Assembly (NCBI GenBank): GCA_946999385.1
Contig: CAMQCZ010000005.1
Coordinates: 14,466-78,465 of the forward strand
Direction of reading: 5' to 3'
Length of the DNA: 64,000 nucleotides
Source of the DNA: an uncultured Lachnoanaerobaculum sp.
Lineage (GTDB): Bacteria; Bacillota; Clostridia; Lachnospirales; Lachnospiraceae
Part shown: positions 1 to 9,408 of the stretch, in pieces
How the letters are laid out: the number at the start of each line of letters is the position of its first letter
Numbering within the stretch: the first letter of the stretch is position 1
The notes under the pieces: model-generated
What the model was told of the DNA's origin: nothing
What the model saw: only the letters and a program-made list of their open reading frames with translations
Databases searched by the model: none
Made by a program: the position numbers and the translations under genes

Positions 1-768
1 CCCAAAGCGTATAGAATCACCAAAATCATTAATAGCAATCCCCGGCATAACAGTATCTAAATCAATGACACAAATGGCTTTTCGAGTTTCATCATCTATC
101 ATAATATTATTTAATTTAGTGTCATTATGTGTAACTCTAAGAGGTAATTCTCCTTTTTCTAACATATCACTAAATACATTTGCTAAATAATCATTTTCTA
201 AAACAAAGGCTATAGCATTTTTGGCTATCTCATATCTATCATTCTTAATATTTTTTAATACTTCACAAAAATAATTAAATCTTTTTTTAGTATCATGAAA
301 TGAGCTTATAGTTTCATGTAAAATTCTTGCATCAAAATCTGATAATAAAGCTTGAAAATTACCAAATGCTAAGCCTACTTCATAAAAATCTTTTTTATTT
401 TCTACCTTATCATAGGTTTTAGCACCTTCTATGAATTGATACATACGCCAAAAAGCATCTTCGTCATCTTTATAATAGGTCAAGCCGGTTTTTGAATAAA
501 TAATATTTAGAACCTCTCTATTTACATCCCCTCCATTTTTTTCAATTTTTCCCCTTAAAAATCCTGTAATATTAGTAATATTTTCCATTAAAAATATAGG
601 CTCTTTAAATATATCGGTATTTATCCTTTGTAAAATATATTTTTTTATATTCTTATCAATCTTGGTCTTTAGCAAATATGTATCATTTATATGACCGCTT
701 CCATAAGACTCTATAGACAATACATCTCCAACTATCCTAAATTTTTTAACAATATCCTCTTTATCCAT
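1..768 (-). CDS. Phosphotransferase-family sugar kinase (N-acetylhexosamine kinase-like), partial
   Basis: The 3' end runs off the window, leaving 256 N-terminal codons. The start is the ATG at 768, preceded by an AGGTGG ribosome site. The protein has an aminoglycoside-phosphotransferase/choline-kinase type fold. The catalytic loop HNDTKLNNIM and the metal-binding DLDTVMPG motif lie near the truncated end. That exact pairing is typical of the group annotated as N-acetylhexosamine 1-kinase or mucin-desulfatase-like proteins, which phosphorylate a sugar at C1 in the cytoplasm. The gene lies 10 bp downstream of the YbaK-type gene and is probably co-transcribed with it. Substrate is inferred from family only; other small-molecule kinases of the fold remain possible. 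Confidence 0.7.
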   Translation of the reverse strand, partial: MDKEDIVKKFRIVGDVLSIESYGSGHINDTYLLKTKIDKNIKKYILQRINTDIFKEPIFLMENITNITGFLRGKIEKNGGDVNREVLNIIYSKTGLTYYKDDEDAFWRMYQFIEGAKTYDKVENKKDFYEVGLAFGNFQALLSDFDARILHETISSFHDTKKRFNYFCEVLKNIKNDRYEIAKNAIAFVLENDYLANVFSDMLEKGELPLRVTHNDTKLNNIMIDDETRKAICVIDLDTVMPGIAINDFGDSIRFG

Positions 769-778
769 ACTTTTCCAC

Positions 779-1264
779 CTATTTATCTACAACAATATCT
801 TCCAGTTCAAATTTTATCACCTTAGACAATTCTAGCAAATTTGTTTCAATCTGATATCCTATTTTACCTGCACTAAATATTATCTTATTTCTGTCTTTAG
901 CACTCTTATCAATAATAGTCTTAAAAAATTTTTTCATGCCTATAGGCGAACAAGCACCATGAATATATCCTGTAAGTGGTAGTAAATCCTTACTTTTTAT
1001 CATCTCAATATTTTTTTCACCGACAATAGCAGCAGCTTTTTTCAAATCCAATTCTTTTTCTACGGGTACTACAAAAATATAATTCACTTTAGATTTTGCT
1101 ACTGTTACTAATGTTTTAAATACATCAGCCTTGTCTTGTCCCAAAATATTTGCCACCTCTACACCATTTGTACTTGGAGTATCAACATATGAATGTGTAA
1201 CATATTTTATTTTTTTTGCATCCAATATTCTCATAACATTTGTTTTTTCTTCTTTTTTCTGCAT
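779..1264 (-). CDS. ybaK: YbaK/EbsC family Cys-tRNA(Pro) deacylase
   Basis: This 161-residue protein spans a single YbaK/aminoacyl-tRNA editing domain and has the usual length of the stand-alone family. The family hydrolyses cysteine mischarged onto tRNA(Pro), a trans-editing function in the cytoplasm. Recognisable segments are the early HSY...TNGVEVANILG region, the KTLV strand and the GYIHGACSPIGMKK loop that contains the conserved glycine-rich GxxSPxG-type motif. A strong AGGAG precedes the ATG. It sits just upstream of the kinase-like gene; the two show no obvious functional link. Specificity for Cys-tRNA(Pro) is inferred from family. Confidence 0.85.
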   Translation of the reverse strand: MQKKEEKTNVMRILDAKKIKYVTHSYVDTPSTNGVEVANILGQDKADVFKTLVTVAKSKVNYIFVVPVEKELDLKKAAAIVGEKNIEMIKSKDLLPLTGYIHGACSPIGMKKFFKTIIDKSAKDRNKIIFSAGKIGYQIETNLLELSKVIKFELEDIVVDK

Positions 1265-1527
1265 ATCTATTCTCCTAAAATATCATATAATATTTTTATA
1301 TATTAATTAAAATGATAGCAAAAAAAGTAAAGGACTACAAGATGGCTTTAAGCTAAGTATATACTTAAACTACACACTATGCTAAATCATAGGTGCTTCT
1401 TGCTTCAACCTTTACTGCATTTATCATTTTATTTCTAAAAATCAAAATGTCTTACATAAAATACACAAGCTTATATTAGGATAGTTCATGCCCTTTTATT
1501 TTTATTATATTATAAAAGAAAAATTAT
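1265..1527. other. Intergenic region, no gene seen
   Basis: AT-rich spacer between the YbaK gene and the NlpC/P60 operon terminator. I see no open frame with a ribosome site and no recognisable RNA fold. It probably carries the promoter of the ybaK-kinase pair. Confidence 0.5.
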
Positions 1528-1570
1528 GCCAAGAAATCTCACAAAGCTAAAGCTTAGGAAATTTCTTGGC
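1528..1570 (-). terminator. Rho-independent terminator of the NlpC/P60 operon
   Basis: A 10-bp stem GCCAAGAAAT/ATTTCTTGGC encloses a 23-nt loop. On the minus strand it is followed by a T-rich tract (ATAATTTTTCTTTT). It lies about 70 nt after the stop of the downstream NlpC/P60 gene. Confidence 0.75.
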
Positions 1571-1638
1571 AATTGTTTTAAAATAGCTTGCAGATGTAGT
1601 GATAAAATTTTATCTCGTACAAATCTACAAGCTGATAT

Positions 1639-2316
1639 TTAATCTAAAATACTTTTTATTCCGACAGGGTTTCTATAATTCCAAGGAGAAATTTTAACGC
1701 CTGTTCTTTCATTTGATGAATGGATAACCTTACCATTTCCTATATAAAGAGCAACATGATTAATTCTTTTACCATTACCATAAAAAAGCAAATCACCTGC
1801 TTGCATATTTTCAGAGTTTCTTTCGTTTCCCTGTGTATATTGCGAGGTTGAATTTCTAAGTAAATTTTTACCAAGTGCATGTTTATAAATATATTGTGTA
1901 AAGCCTGAACAATCAAAACCGGTATTAGGATTATTACCGCCAAATTTATATTTTGAGCCTAAAAATCTCATAGAATATTCTAATAATTTTTGACGATCAT
2001 TTGACACATTCTGTATCTCATCCTTTTTTTCTTCTTGATTACTTTCTTTATTTTTTATTACACCCGGACCTGCCAGTTCATCCTTATTATCCGAAGCATC
2101 AATCTTTTTATCTACCAGCTGTCTATCTTTTTCTTGCTTTGCATCTACTATATCATCTATTTCAGGTTCATCCAGTTCCACCTCTTTAGTATCTTCCATA
2201 ACTAAAGCACTGACCTTTTCCACCTTTACTTTTTTCCCATTTGCTGCAAAAGTATTTATACTGATTAAGCTTGATATAAATAAGGTGCTTAATAATATAA
2301 GTCTAAATCTTTTCAT
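1639..2316 (-). CDS. Secreted NlpC/P60 peptidoglycan hydrolase
   Basis: The 225-residue protein starts with a Sec signal peptide (basic MKRFR then a hydrophobic run to about residue 24). A lysine- and acid-rich linker follows (about 30-105), and a C-terminal NlpC/P60 domain (about 108-225). The catalytic cysteine is in GFDCSGFTQYI and the catalytic histidine in INHVALYIGNG. NlpC/P60 enzymes cleave D-gamma-Glu-diamino acid bonds in wall peptides. The gene starts 20 bp after the stop of a second NlpC/P60 gene, so they are one operon. Unlike its partner it has no SH3 wall-binding domain; the charged linker may take that role (inference). Confidence 0.9.
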   Translation of the reverse strand: MKRFRLILLSTLFISSLISINTFAANGKKVKVEKVSALVMEDTKEVELDEPEIDDIVDAKQEKDRQLVDKKIDASDNKDELAGPGVIKNKESNQEEKKDEIQNVSNDRQKLLEYSMRFLGSKYKFGGNNPNTGFDCSGFTQYIYKHALGKNLLRNSTSQYTQGNERNSENMQAGDLLFYGNGKRINHVALYIGNGKVIHSSNERTGVKISPWNYRNPVGIKSILD

Positions 2317-2335
2317 TATCTTCTCCTAAGCCTGT

Positions 2336-3058
2336 CTAAAACATTGATACGAATTTTACCGGTCTTCTATAGTTATATGGGCTTATCCTTATGCCTTTTT
2401 TTTCATTTAAAGCAGAAATAATCTTACCCTTGCCTATATATATTGCTACATGATCTATAGAACCCTTCGCATAAAATACCAAATCACCGGGACGCATATT
2501 TTCCTCTGATACAGCTACTCCCATACTTGCTTGTGCTCTTGATGAATGTGGTAAATCTTTTCCCAATATATTAGCAACTACATATCTTGTAAATCCGGAG
2601 CAATCAACTCCGGTATTAGGATTTATTCCACCCCAAACATATCTTCCACCTTCAAAGGAAAGAGCATAATCAACTATTTCCTGTCGTTTTTTTGTTTCCT
2701 CATCAACGTGTTGTGTTTTGGTTTCATAAATAAGCACTCTGGACTCATCATTTGGAACATAAGCCTCTTTACCGTCTATATTAATCTTTAGCCAGTTATT
2801 ATCCAGCTTTTCTTCTATCTCAAGTGAAGTACCCTTTTCAAGCTCTTTGATAAATTTTCCTGTAAGCTTTGCTGCATCTCTAGCCATAAGACCCGACTTT
2901 TGAACATTTAAATTGTATTTTGTTTCTGTAATAATTTCTTTTGCTTCTACCTTATACTCGGAATTTGCTTCCTGTGCGTTTATACATATCGGATTTGCTA
3001 AAAATATAGTACATATAGTCAAGCTTGAAATAGCCAAAGTCAGAATCTTTTTTATCAT
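2336..3058 (-). CDS. Secreted SH3-like/NlpC/P60 peptidoglycan hydrolase
   Basis: The 240-residue protein has a signal peptide (to about residue 28, ending in an alanine-containing NAQ). A bacterial SH3-like segment follows (about 48-108, with NWLKINIDGKEAYV), then an NlpC/P60 domain. Catalytic cysteine is in GVDCSGFTRYV and histidine in IDHVAIYIGKG. It is the first gene of a two-gene operon with a paralogue of the same catalytic class. A near-perfect sigma-A promoter lies about 60 nt upstream. Expected role is endopeptidase trimming of peptide stems during growth or cell separation. Confidence 0.9.
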   Translation of the reverse strand: MIKKILTLAISSLTICTIFLANPICINAQEANSEYKVEAKEIITETKYNLNVQKSGLMARDAAKLTGKFIKELEKGTSLEIEEKLDNNWLKINIDGKEAYVPNDESRVLIYETKTQHVDEETKKRQEIVDYALSFEGGRYVWGGINPNTGVDCSGFTRYVVANILGKDLPHSSRAQASMGVAVSEENMRPGDLVFYAKGSIDHVAIYIGKGKIISALNEKKGIRISPYNYRRPVKFVSMF

Positions 3059-3114
3059 TATACACTCCTAAAATATTACTTTTTAGTTTAATTTGTTACA
3101 TAATTGTTACAAAT

Positions 3115-3143
3115 ATTATAATTTCATACTTAGGCTATGTCAA
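3115..3143 (-). promoter_or_regulatory. Sigma-A promoter of the NlpC/P60 operon
   Basis: On the minus strand TTGACA (3143-3138), a 17-nt spacer and TATAAT (3120-3115) form a full-consensus housekeeping promoter. It lies 57 nt before the SH3/NlpC start codon. Confidence 0.8.
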
Positions 3144-3199
3144 GTCAATTTCTAATAATTCAAATTTTTTATAGAATATTTATATTATACCGGTAAATA

Positions 3200-3718
3200 C
3201 TATCTATTATTCTTATATATATTAATAAAAATTATAATAACGAGTACAAGTATTAAAGGACCTATTATAGGTGATAATAAGCTAAGAACTCCACCAATAA
3301 TATTTAAAAATAAAGAAATCACCTCAAATATAATTAATAAAATACATATCAATATTAATAATATAATCCAACCGTTTAAGCTGAATGATTTATATCTGAA
3401 TTTATCATTCTTTAATTCATTACCATAATCATCAGTATAGGTCTGCTTATTATCGTTATTATTTTTAAAATCATTTTTAAGATTATCTTTAATATTATCC
3501 GCAAAAATATCATCAGCAACTCCATTTGCCTGCTTAATAGAAATTGCTATAAGCTTAGGATCTCCAAGCTCATCCAAGACTTCTTTTTCACTCCTGCCTT
3601 TTTTTATTTCTTCATCTATGTAAGAAGAATAAAATATCAGATTTTCATTGATTTTTTCACTTGAAATGCTTGAGTATAAAGCCCTGCTTAGACCGTCAAG
3701 AAATTCTTTTTTACTCAT
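3200..3718 (-). CDS. DUF1700/HAAS-type membrane protein
   Basis: The 172-residue protein has an N-terminal helical region (1-75, MSKKEFLDGLSRAL...EVLDELGDPKLIA) typical of DUF1700/HAAS domains. A polar spacer follows, then two hydrophobic segments (about 118-138 and 145-167) that should span the membrane. Family members are usually paired with a PadR-type regulator and are thought to transmit an envelope signal; no PadR gene is present here. Instead it closes the leuB-to-serA operon, 14 bp after serA. Whether this placement is functional is unknown. It begins from ATG with an AGGGGAAG ribosome site. Confidence 0.7.
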   Translation of the reverse strand: MSKKEFLDGLSRALYSSISSEKINENLIFYSSYIDEEIKKGRSEKEVLDELGDPKLIAISIKQANGVADDIFADNIKDNLKNDFKNNNDNKQTYTDDYGNELKNDKFRYKSFSLNGWIILLILICILLIIFEVISLFLNIIGGVLSLLSPIIGPLILVLVIIIFINIYKNNR

Positions 3719-3731
3719 TTCAGTCTTCCCC

Positions 3732-4895
3732 TTATTTCAACAATCTAACCTTTAAAACTCCATCTATATTTAGCAATTCATTTAGGATCTTATCCTCAAC
3801 TAAAGTCTCTAAATCCAACATTGTATATGCAAATTTATCTCTACTCTTATTTGTCATATCTGAAATATTTATATTATGACTTGCCAATATAGCTGAAATC
3901 TGTCCTATCATATTTGGAATGTTTTTATGTAAAAGGCATAAGCGACAAATACTACTACAGCTACCCATATCACAATCAGGATAATTAACAGAATTTTTTA
4001 TATTTCCATTTTCCAAATAATCTTTAATTTGCCTGCTTGCCATACTTGCACAATTTTGTTCACTCTCATTTGTAGAGGCTCCTAAATGTGGTAAAATAAT
4101 TGTATTTGGTAAATTTATACTATTTTCATTAGCAAAATCTGTAATATATTTTTTTACCTTTTTGCTCTCTAAAGCCTTCTTTAAAGCAAGCTCATCTACC
4201 AATAAATCTCTTGAAAAATTAAGTATAATAACTCCATCCTTCATATTTTCAAAGCTATTTTCATTTATAATAGCCTTTTTATCTTTTGCAAGTGGAAGAT
4301 GTAAGCTTATATAATCACATTCCTCAAATAATTTATTGATATCTCTTATATGTCTAACCTTACTTGATAAATTCCAAGCTGAATCAATAGAAATATAAGG
4401 ATCGTAACCCAAGACCTCCATCCCAAGATGTGTTGCAGCATTTGCAAGCATGGTTCCAATAGCTCCAAGTCCTATAATTCCAAGCTTTTTATTATTTATT
4501 TCTACACCAACAAATTGCTTTTTACCTTTTTCAACATCTTTTGCAATATCCAAGCTGTCTTTAATGCTTCTTACCCAGGCTATTGCACTGTCCATATTTC
4601 TTGAGCCTAAAATCATACTTGAAATTACCAATTCCTTTACAGCATTTGCATTAGCACCCGGTGTATTAAAAACTACTATACCTTGACTTGCACATTTTTC
4701 AAGAGGTATATTATTTACTCCTGCACCTGCTCTTGCTATGGCAAATAAATGCTCTTCAAAGTCCAACTCATGTATATTTGAAGAACGCAACAATATAGCA
4801 TTGGCTTTTTTTATATCATCTGTCAGCTGATAATTTTCTTTAAAAATATTTGTACCGACAGCTGAAATTTTATCTAAACAATATATATTATTCAT
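3732..4895 (-). CDS. serA: D-3-phosphoglycerate dehydrogenase
   Basis: The 387-residue enzyme oxidises 3-phosphoglycerate, the first step of serine synthesis. The NAD-binding GLGAIG motif is at 142-147. The catalytic triad positions are recognisable: Arg229 (NFSRD, where NxARG is more usual), Glu257 and His270 (PHLGAS). A C-terminal ACT domain (about 326-387) should give serine feedback control. The linker before it is unusual, with Cys308, 313, 317 and 320 spaced like a metal site. It follows serC by 4 bp, so the two are translationally close. The order serC-serA is common in Clostridia. Confidence 0.93.
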   Translation of the reverse strand: MNNIYCLDKISAVGTNIFKENYQLTDDIKKANAILLRSSNIHELDFEEHLFAIARAGAGVNNIPLEKCASQGIVVFNTPGANANAVKELVISSMILGSRNMDSAIAWVRSIKDSLDIAKDVEKGKKQFVGVEINNKKLGIIGLGAIGTMLANAATHLGMEVLGYDPYISIDSAWNLSSKVRHIRDINKLFEECDYISLHLPLAKDKKAIINENSFENMKDGVIILNFSRDLLVDELALKKALESKKVKKYITDFANENSINLPNTIILPHLGASTNESEQNCASMASRQIKDYLENGNIKNSVNYPDCDMGSCSSICRLCLLHKNIPNMIGQISAILASHNINISDMTNKSRDKFAYTMLDLETLVEDKILNELLNIDGVLKVRLLK

Positions 4896-4899
4896 ATCA

Positions 4900-5985
4900 T
4901 TACCTCACATTTTCCAATTCAAAGCCCTTCATAAATTCCACCAGCTTTTTTACACCTTCCATAGGCATTGCATTATAGATACTTGCACGCATTCCACCAA
5001 CGCTTCTATGACCCTTTAAATTAACAAAGCCTTTTTCTTTTGCTTCTTTTATAAATTTCATATCCAAATCCTTATCTCCTGTAATAAAAGGAGCATTCAT
5101 AAGTGATCTGTCCTCTTTTCTTACAGTTGCCTTGAATAATTTTGATGAATCTAAATAATCATAAAGCAATTTAGCTTTTTCTTCATTAATTTTTTGCATA
5201 GCCTCTAAACCGCCTTGCTTTTTCAACCATTTAAACACCTTGCCGCATACATAAATTCCATATGTATTAGGTGTATTATATAATGAATTATTATCATCAT
5301 GAATTTTATATTTAAACATAGTAGGCGTTATATCAAGTACGTCTTCTCTGATTAAATCTTTTCTTATAATAACTATTACTACTCCGGCAGGTCCTATATT
5401 TTTTTGAACACCACCATAAATCAATCCATATTTTCTAACATCAATCGGTTCTGATAAAAAGCAGGAAGAAACATCTGAAACTAAAATTTTTCCTTTTGTA
5501 TTTGGTAATTTTTTGAATTTAGTTCCATATATTGTATTATTTTCACATATATATACGTAATCCGCATCTTCTGATATTGGTAAATCACTGCAATCAGGTA
5601 TATATGAAAAAAGCTTATCCTCACTACTTGCAACAACTCTTGCATCAATATATCTTTTAGCTTCAAGGTAGGCTTTTTTTGCCCATTGTCCGGTTATTAT
5701 ATAATCTGCAACACCATTTTTACTTAAATTCATAGGTATCATGGAAAATTGCTGATGTGCTCCACCTTGTAAAAATAGTACTCTATAATCATCAGGTATA
5801 TTCATAAGATCTTTTATATCGGATATAGCTCCATTTAAAATTTCTTCATATTCCTTTGATCTATGACTCATTTCCATAACCGACATGCCTGTATTATTAT
5901 AATTTAACATCTCAGCTGCTAATTCATTAAGCACTTCTTCCGGTAATATAGCAGGTCCGGCACTAAAATTAAACACTCTTTCCAT
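4900..5985 (-). CDS. serC: Phosphoserine aminotransferase
   Basis: The 361-residue class-V PLP aminotransferase converts 3-phosphohydroxypyruvate to phosphoserine. The FNFSAGPA start, the FLQGGAHQQF substrate/PLP loop (72-81) and the Schiff-base lysine Lys195 in GGVQKNIGPAG are all present. Length and motifs match SerC closely. It is sandwiched between ilvB and serA in the amino-acid operon. The phosphatase SerB is not in the window. Confidence 0.95.
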   Translation of the reverse strand: MERVFNFSAGPAILPEEVLNELAAEMLNYNNTGMSVMEMSHRSKEYEEILNGAISDIKDLMNIPDDYRVLFLQGGAHQQFSMIPMNLSKNGVADYIITGQWAKKAYLEAKRYIDARVVASSEDKLFSYIPDCSDLPISEDADYVYICENNTIYGTKFKKLPNTKGKILVSDVSSCFLSEPIDVRKYGLIYGGVQKNIGPAGVVIVIIRKDLIREDVLDITPTMFKYKIHDDNNSLYNTPNTYGIYVCGKVFKWLKKQGGLEAMQKINEEKAKLLYDYLDSSKLFKATVRKEDRSLMNAPFITGDKDLDMKFIKEAKEKGFVNLKGHRSVGGMRASIYNAMPMEGVKKLVEFMKGFELENVR

Positions 5986-5998
5986 CTACCTATCTCCT

Positions 5999-7687
5999 TT
6001 ATTTGTTATTTATTTCTAAATCCTTTTCATCAAAGGTATCTTCTATTGCAGCTCCCGGAGAAACCATAGGAAATACCTTATCATCAAGGTCAAGCATACA
6101 TTCTATAAATACAGGTCCATCAGCATTCAGAGCTTCTTTTAACACATTTTCCAATTCTTCTTTTTTTTCTACTCTATAAGCTTTTGCACCCATAGCCTCT
6201 ACCAAAGCAATAAAATTAAGCTTATCCTTTAAAATTGTATGTGAATATCTCTGTCCATAATATAAATTTTGCCATTGCCTAACCATGCCTAAAACTTGAT
6301 TATTAAATACTATTTCTACTATAGGTATATTATATCTTGTAGCTGTAATCATTTCATTCATATTCATACGAAAACAACCATCACCTGCTATATTGATAAC
6401 CTTTTTATCCCTACATGCAATCTTTGCTCCAATAGCAGCTCCAAGTCCATAACCCATAGTACCAAGTCCACCTGATGTTAATAAGGTTCTAGGCTTTGCA
6501 TATTTATAATATTGTGCAGCCCACATTTGATGCTGTCCAACCTCTGTTACTATTATATCATCTTCTTCAGTTAATTTACACAAGGTTTCCATTATATATG
6601 GTCCTGTTAATTTTTCTTTATCATATCTTAAAGGATACATATCCTTAAGCCTCTCTATATGATTTATCCATTCATCATGATTAATAGGATCCAAGACTGT
6701 TATAAGCTTTCTAAGTATGGTTTTTGCATCTCCTACCAAGGCCTTATATACCCTTACATTTTTATTGATTTCAGCAGGATCTATATCTATATGTATAATT
6801 TTGGCATTTTTTGCAAATTTTTTTGAATTACCTATAACTCTATCTGAAAATCTTACACCTATGGCTATAAGTAAATCACTTTCAGTTACTCCAAGATTGC
6901 TTGTTTTTGTACCATGCATTCCAAGCATTCCCGTTGCAAGAGGATCTCTTTCATTAAATGCACCCAAGCCTTGTAAAGTGCTGGCTACCGGTGCTTGTAT
7001 CTTATGAGCAAATGCATTGACTTCATCACTTGCATTGGACGAGATACAGCCTCCACCTACCAATATATAAGGCTTTTTAGATTTTTTTAACAACTCTATA
7101 ACCTCTTCTATATCATTTTGAGTAAATGAGTTCTTATTAATTTCAAGCTCTTGTGCTTGCTCATATTCATATTCAAATTTATCGGCCGTTACATCCTTGG
7201 TAATATCAACTAAAACGGGTCCGGGACGACCACTTCTTGCAATTTTAAATGCCTTTCTAAGTGTTCTTGCTAAACTATTGCCATCCTTTACTATAAAATT
7301 ATATTTTGTAATAGGCATTGTTGCCCCAAGTATATCAATTTCCTGAAAGGAATCTCTACCAAGTAAGGCATTGGTTACATTACACGTAATTGCTACTATA
7401 GGTATACTGTCCATATATGCAGTTGCTATTCCTGTAACTAAATTTGTAGCTCCCGGTCCACTGGTAGCAAGACAAACTCCTACCTTACCACTCGCTCTTG
7501 CATAACCGTCGGCAGCATGACTTGCCCCTTGCTCATGACTTGTTAAAATATGTGTTATTTCATTTGAATGCTTATATAAAGCATCATATATATTTAATAT
7601 GCTGCCTCCCGGATAACCGAAAACTGTATCAACATTTTGTTCCTTCAAGCATTCTATAACTATTTCTGCACCTGTTAATAATGTCAT
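5999..7687 (-). CDS. ilvB: Acetolactate synthase large (catalytic) subunit
   Basis: The 562-residue ThDP enzyme condenses pyruvate to acetolactate (or acetohydroxybutyrate), committing carbon to valine, leucine and isoleucine. The N-terminal catalytic glutamate is Glu52 (HEQGASHAADGYARA). A central FAD-type domain follows, then the C-terminal ThDP/Mg loop GDGCFRMNMNEM. The small regulatory subunit IlvN is not adjacent, so feedback control must come from a gene elsewhere or be absent. Biosynthetic rather than catabolic type is inferred from the ilvD and leuB neighbours. Confidence 0.92.
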   Translation of the reverse strand: MTLLTGAEIVIECLKEQNVDTVFGYPGGSILNIYDALYKHSNEITHILTSHEQGASHAADGYARASGKVGVCLATSGPGATNLVTGIATAYMDSIPIVAITCNVTNALLGRDSFQEIDILGATMPITKYNFIVKDGNSLARTLRKAFKIARSGRPGPVLVDITKDVTADKFEYEYEQAQELEINKNSFTQNDIEEVIELLKKSKKPYILVGGGCISSNASDEVNAFAHKIQAPVASTLQGLGAFNERDPLATGMLGMHGTKTSNLGVTESDLLIAIGVRFSDRVIGNSKKFAKNAKIIHIDIDPAEINKNVRVYKALVGDAKTILRKLITVLDPINHDEWINHIERLKDMYPLRYDKEKLTGPYIMETLCKLTEEDDIIVTEVGQHQMWAAQYYKYAKPRTLLTSGGLGTMGYGLGAAIGAKIACRDKKVINIAGDGCFRMNMNEMITATRYNIPIVEIVFNNQVLGMVRQWQNLYYGQRYSHTILKDKLNFIALVEAMGAKAYRVEKKEELENVLKEALNADGPVFIECMLDLDDKVFPMVSPGAAIEDTFDEKDLEINNK

Positions 7688-7704
7688 AATTTTTTCTCCT
7701 CTTA

Positions 7705-9384
7705 CTAAAATTCAGTCTTACAAAAATCTGTGGAAAGTCTTGCTCCTTTAGGTGCACTTGTAACTAATTTTCTATATCTTGCAAGATAACCCTTAGCTTC
7801 ATTGACTCTTGGCTTCCAAGCCTTTCTTCTTTGTTCAAACTCTTCATCGCTAACTCTTGCATTTATAGAATTATTATTTATATCTATATCTATTATATCA
7901 CCATCCTTTAGCAAAGCGATAGGTCCGCCTACAATTGCTTCAGGACTTACATGTCCTATAGAAGCACCTCTGCTTGCACCGGAAAAACGTCCGTCAGTTA
8001 TTAAAGCAACACTTGAATCCAATCCCATTCCTGCTATTGCCGATGTAGGATTCAGCATTTCTCTCATGCCCGGTCCACCCTTTGGACCTTCATATCTTAT
8101 AACTACAACATCACCCTTTACGATTTTACCACCCTTTATTGCTACTATAGCATCATCTTCACAATCAAAAACTCTTGCAGGTCCACTATGTTTTAACATA
8201 TTGTCAAGGACTGCCGATCTTTTTACTACACATTTTTCAGGGGCAATATTACCGGATAATACTGCTATACCTCCAGTGCTTGAATAAGGATTTTCTATAG
8301 GTCTTATTATATTTGTATCTAAATTCCTGGCAGTTTTTATATTTTCTCCAACTGTTTTTGAAGTAACTGTTATACAATCTAAATTCAATAAATTTTTCTT
8401 TGAAAGCTCCTTCATTACAGCATATATTCCACCTGCTTCATATAAATCCTCCATATATGTAGAGCCTGCAGGTGCAAGATGACATAGATTAGGAGTTCTC
8501 TCGCTTATCTTATTTATCAATTCAAGATCAAGCTCTATACCTGCCTCATATGCTATAGCCGGTAAATGAAGCATGGAATTTGTAGAACAACCAAGTGCCA
8601 TATCCATTGCGAGTGCATTCATAAATGCCTTTTCTGTCATAATATCTCGTGGCTTTATATTTTTTTTAAGCATATCCATAACTGCATATCCCGCTTTTTT
8701 TGCAAGCCTTATTCTTTCTGAATATACAGCAGGTATAGTTCCATTACCTTCAAGCCCCATTCCCAAAACCTCTGTAAGGCAATTCATAGAATTGGCGGTA
8801 TACATACCTGAACAAGAACCACAGGTAGGGCAAACCTTATTTTCAAACTCTTCAACCATTTCCAAGCTCATTGTTCCGGCGGCATAAGAGCCTACAGCTT
8901 CAAACATACTTGATAATGATTTTTTATGCCCCTTTATTTTACCTGCCAGCATAGGACCTCCACTGACAAATACTGTCGGTATATTTAATCTGGCACTTGC
9001 CATAAGAAGTCCCGGTACATTTTTATCACAATTAGGTATCATAACCAGAGCATCAAATTGATGAGCAAGTGCCATACATTCTGTTGAATCGGCAATCAAA
9101 TCTCTTGTTACGAGTGAATATCTCATCCCCTCATGTCCCATAGCTATACCATCACAAACTGCTATTGCAGGAAAAACCAAGGGCATACCTCCTGCCTCTA
9201 AAACTCCCATTTTAACTGCATCTACTATCTTATCTATATTAATATGACCCGGAACAACCTCGTTAAATGAGCTGACAATTCCTATTAAAGGCTTTTCCAT
9301 TTCTTGATTTGTCATACCTAAAGCTCTTAGCAAGGATCTGCTTGGAGCCTGTTGCATCCCTGCTTTTATATTATCACTACGCAT
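7705..9384 (-). CDS. ilvD: Dihydroxy-acid dehydratase
   Basis: The 559-residue Fe-S enzyme dehydrates dihydroxyisovalerate and dihydroxymethylvalerate to the 2-oxo acids. Cluster cysteines are visible in AVCDG (Cys77), NCDKN (Cys119) and the [18 protein letters not shown] block (185 on). The C-terminal [19 protein letters not shown] signature is intact. It lies 17 bp before ilvB and 24 bp after leuB, which indicates one transcript. IlvC and IlvE are not in the window. Confidence 0.95.
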   Translation of the reverse strand: MRSDNIKAGMQQAPSRSLLRALGMTNQEMEKPLIGIVSSFNEVVPGHINIDKIVDAVKMGVLEAGGMPLVFPAIAVCDGIAMGHEGMRYSLVTRDLIADSTECMALAHQFDALVMIPNCDKNVPGLLMASARLNIPTVFVSGGPMLAGKIKGHKKSLSSMFEAVGSYAAGTMSLEMVEEFENKVCPTCGSCSGMYTANSMNCLTEVLGMGLEGNGTIPAVYSERIRLAKKAGYAVMDMLKKNIKPRDIMTEKAFMNALAMDMALGCSTNSMLHLPAIAYEAGIELDLELINKISERTPNLCHLAPAGSTYMEDLYEAGGIYAVMKELSKKNLLNLDCITVTSKTVGENIKTARNLDTNIIRPIENPYSSTGGIAVLSGNIAPEKCVVKRSAVLDNMLKHSGPARVFDCEDDAIVAIKGGKIVKGDVVVIRYEGPKGGPGMREMLNPTSAIAGMGLDSSVALITDGRFSGASRGASIGHVSPEAIVGGPIALLKDGDIIDIDINNNSINARVSDEEFEQRRKAWKPRVNEAKGYLARYRKLVTSAPKGARLSTDFCKTEF

Positions 9385-9408
9385 ATTTTCATCTCCTCTT
9401 TTTTATTT

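Noticed and set aside
7802..8287. Long plus-strand open frame antisense to ilvD
   Set aside because: It mirrors the conserved ilvD codons, lacks a ribosome site and has no recognisable protein features.
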